NCBI GenBank assembly: GCA_903904805.1
Contig: CAIVDX010000573.1
Coordinates: 1 to 9,573, forward strand
From: an uncultured Rhodospirillales bacterium
GTDB lineage: Bacteria; Pseudomonadota; Alphaproteobacteria; Acetobacterales; Acetobacteraceae
DNA length: 9,573 nt
Direction: 5' to 3'
Shown here: positions 6,463 to 9,573 of the stretch, piece by piece
Numbering within the stretch: position 1 is the first letter of the stretch
Layout: each line of letters opens with the position of its first letter
The notes under the pieces: model-generated
The model's database searches: none
What the model was told of the DNA's origin: nothing
What the model saw: only the letters and a program-made list of their open reading frames with translations
Translations under genes and position numbers: made by a program

Positions 6463-7403
6463 CGGCGCAGCTTGGCCGCCGCGCGTTCGCCGGCCTCGCC
6501 AGCCTCGCCGCCTGGGCGGCAGGTTCAGACAGCGCCGGCGCGGCGACGCTGCTGCGCATCGGCTACACGCCACTTGCCGAATATCTCGGCGCCTATGTCG
6601 CGCGTGATCGCGGCTTTTTCGCTGAGCATGGCGTGGATGTGCGCTTCACCGCCATCCCGCTCAACCCGACCATTCCGCCGGCGCTGCTCTCGGGCTCGAT
6701 CGAGATCGGCGCGCTGAACGCGGCGGTGTTCCTGCTCGCACTCGATGGCGGCATGGACCTGGTTGCCATCGCGGGTGCCACGATCACCCCGCGCGGCCAT
6801 GCGAGCTTCGCGCTCGGGCTGCGTCCGGGTGTGGCCTATGACGGTCCGAGAAGCCTCGTGGGGCGGAAAATCCTGTTGCCAGGGCTGAAATCTTCCGTCG
6901 ATGTGCTGTTCCGTCGCTGGCTGCGCGGCAATGGCGTGGACCCCGACAGCCTGGGCTATATCGAACTGCCCTCGCCGCGCACCCCCGATGCGCTGCGCAG
7001 CGCATCGGCCGATGGCGCGGTGATCGTCGAGCCCTATCTCACCCGCGTGCAGCAGGATGGCATTGTCGGCACCGTGGTGCGCTTCGCCGACGAATTGCCG
7101 AAGGACATTCTGGGCACGCTGTTCATCGCCGAGCGCGGCTGGGTGGACCGCAATCAAGCCGCCCTCGCCGGCTTTCGCGCGGGCCTGGCGCAGGGCATGC
7201 AATTCGCTCTCGCTCGGCCCGACGAGGCGCGCGCCGATCTGGCCCCCTATATCAGCCTGCCGCCGCCGGTGCTCGCGACCTTGCCTTATCCCGCCCTGGA
7301 GATGGCGATCGCGCCGGACGGGCTGGCATTCTGGATCGAGGCGATGGCTCGGGAGGGGATGTTGACGCGGGCCATCGATCCGGCGGCGGTCATTGCCGGG
7401 TGA
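6459..7403 (+). CDS. NMT1/THI5-like ABC substrate-binding protein, copy 2
   Basis: A 314-residue exported binding protein and paralogue of the gene at 5081. It starts with GTG overlapping the cupin stop (GTGA), so translation is coupled. The N-terminus MTAQLGRRAFAGLASLAAWA again has an Arg pair before a hydrophobic stretch, with a probable cleavage after DSAGAA near residue 29, consistent with Tat or Sec export. From RIGYTPL to the C-terminus it aligns with copy 1 without any gap over 282 residues; my hand count gives about 185 identities (65%). The conserved blocks include LNPTIPPAL, LALDGG, PGVAYDGP, DGAVIVEPYLTRV, VVRFADEL and EGMLTRAIDP. The most divergent block is the 22 residues after WLR (around 157-178), a likely place for ligand or partner differences. 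It contains no cysteine. No transporter partner gene follows; the next gene is convergent. Confidence 0.9.
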   Translation: MTAQLGRRAFAGLASLAAWAAGSDSAGAATLLRIGYTPLAEYLGAYVARDRGFFAEHGVDVRFTAIPLNPTIPPALLSGSIEIGALNAAVFLLALDGGMDLVAIAGATITPRGHASFALGLRPGVAYDGPRSLVGRKILLPGLKSSVDVLFRRWLRGNGVDPDSLGYIELPSPRTPDALRSASADGAVIVEPYLTRVQQDGIVGTVVRFADELPKDILGTLFIAERGWVDRNQAALAGFRAGLAQGMQFALARPDEARADLAPYISLPPPVLATLPYPALEMAIAPDGLAFWIEAMAREGMLTRAIDPAAVIAG

Positions 7404-7405
7404 GA

Positions 7406-7435
7406 GTCGTCTTTCTGGAAGGAAAGCGCAACGAC
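7406..7435. terminator. Weak imperfect hairpin between convergent genes
   Basis: The 40-base space between the stop of binding protein copy 2 and the stop of the Pht5-like gene holds an imperfect stem. GTCGT at 7406-7410 can pair with ACGAC at 7431-7435, and CTTTCT at 7411-7416 with GGAAAG at 7421-7426 (one G-T pair), with a 4-base bulge on one side. It may serve as a shared terminator, but it is weak and has no T run. Confidence 0.25.
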
Positions 7436-7443
7436 CTGTTGGA

Positions 7444-8439
7444 TTACTGGTCGAGAGTGTTGGGCGCGAAGAGGGAGTCCAGGGCCAGGATGCGCGGCGT
7501 CAGGCCCTGCTCCGCTGAATAGGCGGCGATGGTGTCCAGCGTTGCGCGGTTGGCGACGACGCCGTGTTGGATCAAACGGTGCCGCAGCGCTGCGTCGCTG
7601 CCGGGCGGCAACAGTCCGGTATCGAGATGATAGCGCACATGCTCGATGCGCTGGCGCTCGGCGAGGTCGTTGGCGGTGTTGAACGCGTTGAGAAGATTGA
7701 GCACCACCCAGGGATATTGCTCATACAGGCTGCGGCGGACCACCATGCCGTGATTGATCGGATACAGGCCGGTCTTGGCGAAATAGCGCGCGCCCTCGGC
7801 CGCCGGGTTCGCGAAGAGGGTTTTCATCGCCGGATCATTGGCCAGATCGGCGGTGCTGCGATCGACCAGGTTCTGCTTGCGGATATAATGGATCACCGCG
7901 TCCAGCGCGCCGGCCTGCATCATGCCGCCCAGGCTCGTTTCGGCGCGCACCGTATGGACCGTGACACCAGGTGGCGGGGTGAAGCCGGTTGCGCCGCCAT
8001 GGCTGCGGGCGGGGTCGCGCTCCATCCAGAATTCCATGTCGCTGTCACGCACGCCGAATTCGTGCAGCAATGCGCCGCGGGTCCACAGGGCGGCGGTCTG
8101 TTGATATTCGGGCACGCCGACGCGCTTGCCGATCAGATCGGCGGGCGTGTCGATCCCGGCGTCGCGGCGGACGATGATGCCGGTATGGAAAAAGCGGCGG
8201 GTGGTGAAGACCGGAAGCCCGATGAACCGATCATCGCCATGGGCGGTGGCCATCAGGAACGACGACATCGACATCTCCGCGATGTCGAACTCGGCGAATT
8301 TCAGCTGGCGCCAGAACAATTCGCTGGGATGCAGCACGGTGGGCAGCAGCGAGATCGCGTCCGCCTCGACGCGCCCGCTGATCACCGGGCGGGTGCGCGG
8401 ATTGTCGGTGATGCCGATGCTGAGCTGGAGTTTCGTCAA
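7444..8439 (-). CDS. 4,5-dihydroxyphthalate decarboxylase-like (Pht5-like) protein, PBP type II fold
   Basis: A 331-residue protein resembling 4,5-dihydroxyphthalate decarboxylase (Pht5) and related NMT1-like proteins in length and along its whole sequence. Recognisable blocks are LQLSIGITDNPRTRPVISG at 4-22, FDIAEMSMSSFLM at 51-63, LPVFTTRRFFHTGIIVRRD at 75-93, LIGKRVGVPEYQQTAALWTR at 102-121, and YPINHGMVVRRSLYEQYPWV at 226-245. Pht5 converts 4,5-dihydroxyphthalate to protocatechuate. No signal peptide is present, in contrast to the binding proteins next door, so it should be cytoplasmic and possibly enzymatic. The start is TTG, overlapping the egtD stop (TTGA); the block homology begins immediately after it and the next in-frame Met is too far inside (residue 56). 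No other phthalate-pathway gene is present, so the substrate is probably different. It is translationally coupled to ergothioneine genes, which is unusual. Confidence 0.85.
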   Translation of the reverse strand: MTKLQLSIGITDNPRTRPVISGRVEADAISLLPTVLHPSELFWRQLKFAEFDIAEMSMSSFLMATAHGDDRFIGLPVFTTRRFFHTGIIVRRDAGIDTPADLIGKRVGVPEYQQTAALWTRGALLHEFGVRDSDMEFWMERDPARSHGGATGFTPPPGVTVHTVRAETSLGGMMQAGALDAVIHYIRKQNLVDRSTADLANDPAMKTLFANPAAEGARYFAKTGLYPINHGMVVRRSLYEQYPWVVLNLLNAFNTANDLAERQRIEHVRYHLDTGLLPPGSDAALRHRLIQHGVVANRATLDTIAAYSAEQGLTPRILALDSLFAPNTLDQ

Positions 8440-9407
8440 TCGCTGTTCGCCTGCAGCAGATGGATGGAGAAATGCCGAGCAGGATCGGTCCAGACCCGGC
8501 AGCCGCGCCAGCCGGCACGGGCGGCCAGCGTGAGGAAGCCGGGCACGCTGTGCTTGTAGCTGTTTTCGGTGTGGATGCTCTCGCCATCGGCGAAGCTGAT
8601 CGGCGTGCCGGCGACGCTCACCCTCTGCGCGCCGCGGCTGACCAGATGCATCTCGATGCGGCCTTCCTCGTCGTTCCAGCGGGCCTGATGGGCGAAGCGC
8701 GCGAGGTCGAAATCGGCCGCGGCCTCGCGGTTCAACCGCGTGAGCAGATTGAGGTTGAAGGCGGCGGTGACACCCTGCGCGTCGTCATAGGCGGGGATCA
8801 GGATCTCGACGGGTTTGCGCAGATCGACGCCGACCACGAAATAGGCGTTCGGCCCGAGCATGTGGTGGGCACCGCGCAGGAAGCGCTCGGCCTGGGCGGG
8901 ATCGAAATTGCCGATGGTGGAGCCTGGGAAAAAGCCGATCGCGCGCAGCCCCATGATGCCCGCCGGCGGGGCGAGCGGGCGGATGAAATCGGCCGCGATG
9001 GGCAGCACCGGCAGGCCGACATGGCTGCGTGCCATGCGCGCGCGCAAGGCGGCGAGCGCGCCGGCGGCGATGTCGATCGGCACATAGGCGGCGGGGGTGC
9101 GCAGATGTGCGATCAGCAGGCTCGCCTTGGCCTCGTCGGAGGCGCCGAACTCCACCAGCGCCGCGCCGGATGGCAGCAGCTCGCCCAGCTCCGGGGCGAT
9201 CGAGCCGAGCAGCGCGCGCTCGGTGCGGGTGACGTAATATTCCGGCAGCCTGGTGATGTCGTCGAACAGGGCGCAGCCGGCGGCGTCGTAGAAGAATTTC
9301 GGCGGCAGGGTCTTGGTGGGGGCGAGCAGACCCTCCAGCGCCTCGGCGGCGAGGTGGGGGTCGGTCGGGACGGAGCTGTCCTGGGTGGCGAAGCTGCCAT
9401 CGGGCAT
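8436..9407 (-). CDS. egtD: L-histidine N-alpha-methyltransferase (ergothioneine biosynthesis)
   Basis: A 323-residue SAM-dependent methyltransferase that trimethylates histidine to hercynine, the first step of ergothioneine synthesis. Family signatures run in order: PPKFFYDAAGCALFDDITRL (35-54), LPEYYVTRTE (54-63, which holds a histidine-binding Tyr in the family), VEFGASDEAK (85-94, SAM-binding loop), YVPIDIAAGAL (108-118), FFPGSTIGNFDP (159-170, with the histidine-contacting Asn167), YDDAQGVTAAFNLNLLTRLN (197-216) and GESIHTENSYKHS (265-277). Glu271 and Ser273 would match the imidazole-recognising Glu/Ser pair known from mycobacterial EgtD. The length matches the family. The SAM loop reads G-A-S-D-E-A-K instead of the more common G-S-G-x-S-x-K. 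The start at 9407 has an AGGA about 10 bases upstream; a longer start would overlap egtB by 77 bases. It follows egtB after 28 bases. Confidence 0.93.
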   Translation of the reverse strand: MPDGSFATQDSSVPTDPHLAAEALEGLLAPTKTLPPKFFYDAAGCALFDDITRLPEYYVTRTERALLGSIAPELGELLPSGAALVEFGASDEAKASLLIAHLRTPAAYVPIDIAAGALAALRARMARSHVGLPVLPIAADFIRPLAPPAGIMGLRAIGFFPGSTIGNFDPAQAERFLRGAHHMLGPNAYFVVGVDLRKPVEILIPAYDDAQGVTAAFNLNLLTRLNREAAADFDLARFAHQARWNDEEGRIEMHLVSRGAQRVSVAGTPISFADGESIHTENSYKHSVPGFLTLAARAGWRGCRVWTDPARHFSIHLLQANSD

Positions 9408-9435
9408 GGGATCGTTTCCTGGAATTTCGTCCACC

Positions 9436-9573
9436 CTAGCGGGCCAGACGGAGTCCGGCGAACTGCCAGCGTTTGTCGGGGTGGAAGAAGTTGCGATAGC
9501 TCGGCCGCGCATGGCCGGGCGGGGTGGCCAGAGAGCCGCCGCGCAGCACCATCTGGCCGATCATGAACTTGCC
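9436..9573 (-). CDS. egtB: Ergothioneine biosynthesis protein EgtB, C-terminal end (partial)
   Basis: Only the last 45 codons and the TAG stop are inside the window. The translation GKFMIGQMVLRGGSLATPPG, then HARPSYRNFFHPDKRWQFAG and LRLAR, is the characteristic C-terminus of EgtB, within its formylglycine-generating-enzyme-like domain (the R-G-G-S-x-A-T-P-x-G-H-x-R-x-x-Y-R-N-F-F and W-Q-F-x-G-x-R-L-A-R pattern). EgtB is a non-haem iron enzyme that joins hercynine to the sulfur of gamma-glutamylcysteine or cysteine with O2. The DinB-like N-terminal half with the iron ligands is beyond the right edge. The gene is upstream of egtD on the same strand with a 28-base gap, so the two form an operon whose promoter is outside the window. 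Confidence 0.92.
   Translation of the reverse strand, partial: GKFMIGQMVLRGGSLATPPGHARPSYRNFFHPDKRWQFAGLRLAR

Noticed and set aside
5081..7403. Thi5-type HMP-phosphate synthases rather than binding proteins
   Set aside because: Both proteins lack cysteine, so the Cys-rich motif of Thi5 is absent, and both have export signals.
7444..8439. Third exported ABC substrate-binding protein
   Set aside because: There is no signal peptide after the TTG start, and the sequence blocks match Pht5-like proteins better than exported binding proteins.
9408..9512. Longer start for egtD
   Set aside because: It would overlap the egtB coding end by 77 bases and adds sequence not matching EgtD.
8460..9566. 368-codon plus-strand frame opposite egtD
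   Set aside because: It runs antisense to all EgtD signature motifs and to the EgtB C-terminus and shows no domain of its own.

Overview
The window is GC-rich (codon third positions almost all G or C), and its genes are tightly packed with 4-base start/stop overlaps and several GTG/TTG starts. Together with the protein types (an MCP with a short HAMP-linked signalling domain start, Tat-like signals on periplasmic binding proteins, an EgtB/EgtD pair) this suggests an alphaproteobacterium, possibly Acetobacteraceae or a related Rhodospirillales lineage. The taxon is an inference. No RNA gene, insertion sequence, phage gene or CRISPR array is visible.

Layout. (1) Positions 1-4925 are all on the minus strand. 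In transcription order they are a small DoxX-family membrane protein (4925-4455), a 319-bp gap with two hairpins and a 12-bp tandem repeat, then a tight three-gene catabolic-looking operon. That operon holds a dienelactone-hydrolase-like alpha/beta hydrolase (4135-3248), an enol-lactonase-like alpha/beta hydrolase (3251-2454) and an Ldh2-family malate/lactate-type dehydrogenase (2444-1395). A methyl-accepting chemotaxis protein follows (1348 to beyond the left edge). (2) Positions 5081-7403 form a plus-strand operon: an exported NMT1/THI5-like substrate-binding protein, a metal-binding cupin, and a second substrate-binding protein. The two binding proteins align without gaps over 282 residues at about 65% identity (hand count). 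No ABC permease or ATPase gene lies in the window. (3) Positions 7444-9573 are on the minus strand and converge on region 2. They hold the last 45 codons of egtB, then egtD, then a gene resembling 4,5-dihydroxyphthalate decarboxylase (Pht5) whose TTG start overlaps the egtD stop.

How they may work together. EgtB and EgtD make ergothioneine from histidine. The co-translated Pht5-like protein has the same periplasmic-binding-protein type II fold as the two exported binding proteins next door but lacks a signal peptide, so it should be cytoplasmic and may be an enzyme. The binding protein-cupin-binding protein cassette looks like uptake or sensing of a small organic molecule, with the cupin as a possible metal-dependent enzyme. 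The hydrolase-hydrolase-dehydrogenase operon would open an ester or lactone and oxidise a 2-hydroxyacid, and the chemoreceptor may steer cells to the substrate. The substrates cannot be read from the sequence. The observations most worth following are the egtD/Pht5-like coupling and the duplicated binding-protein cassette around the cupin.
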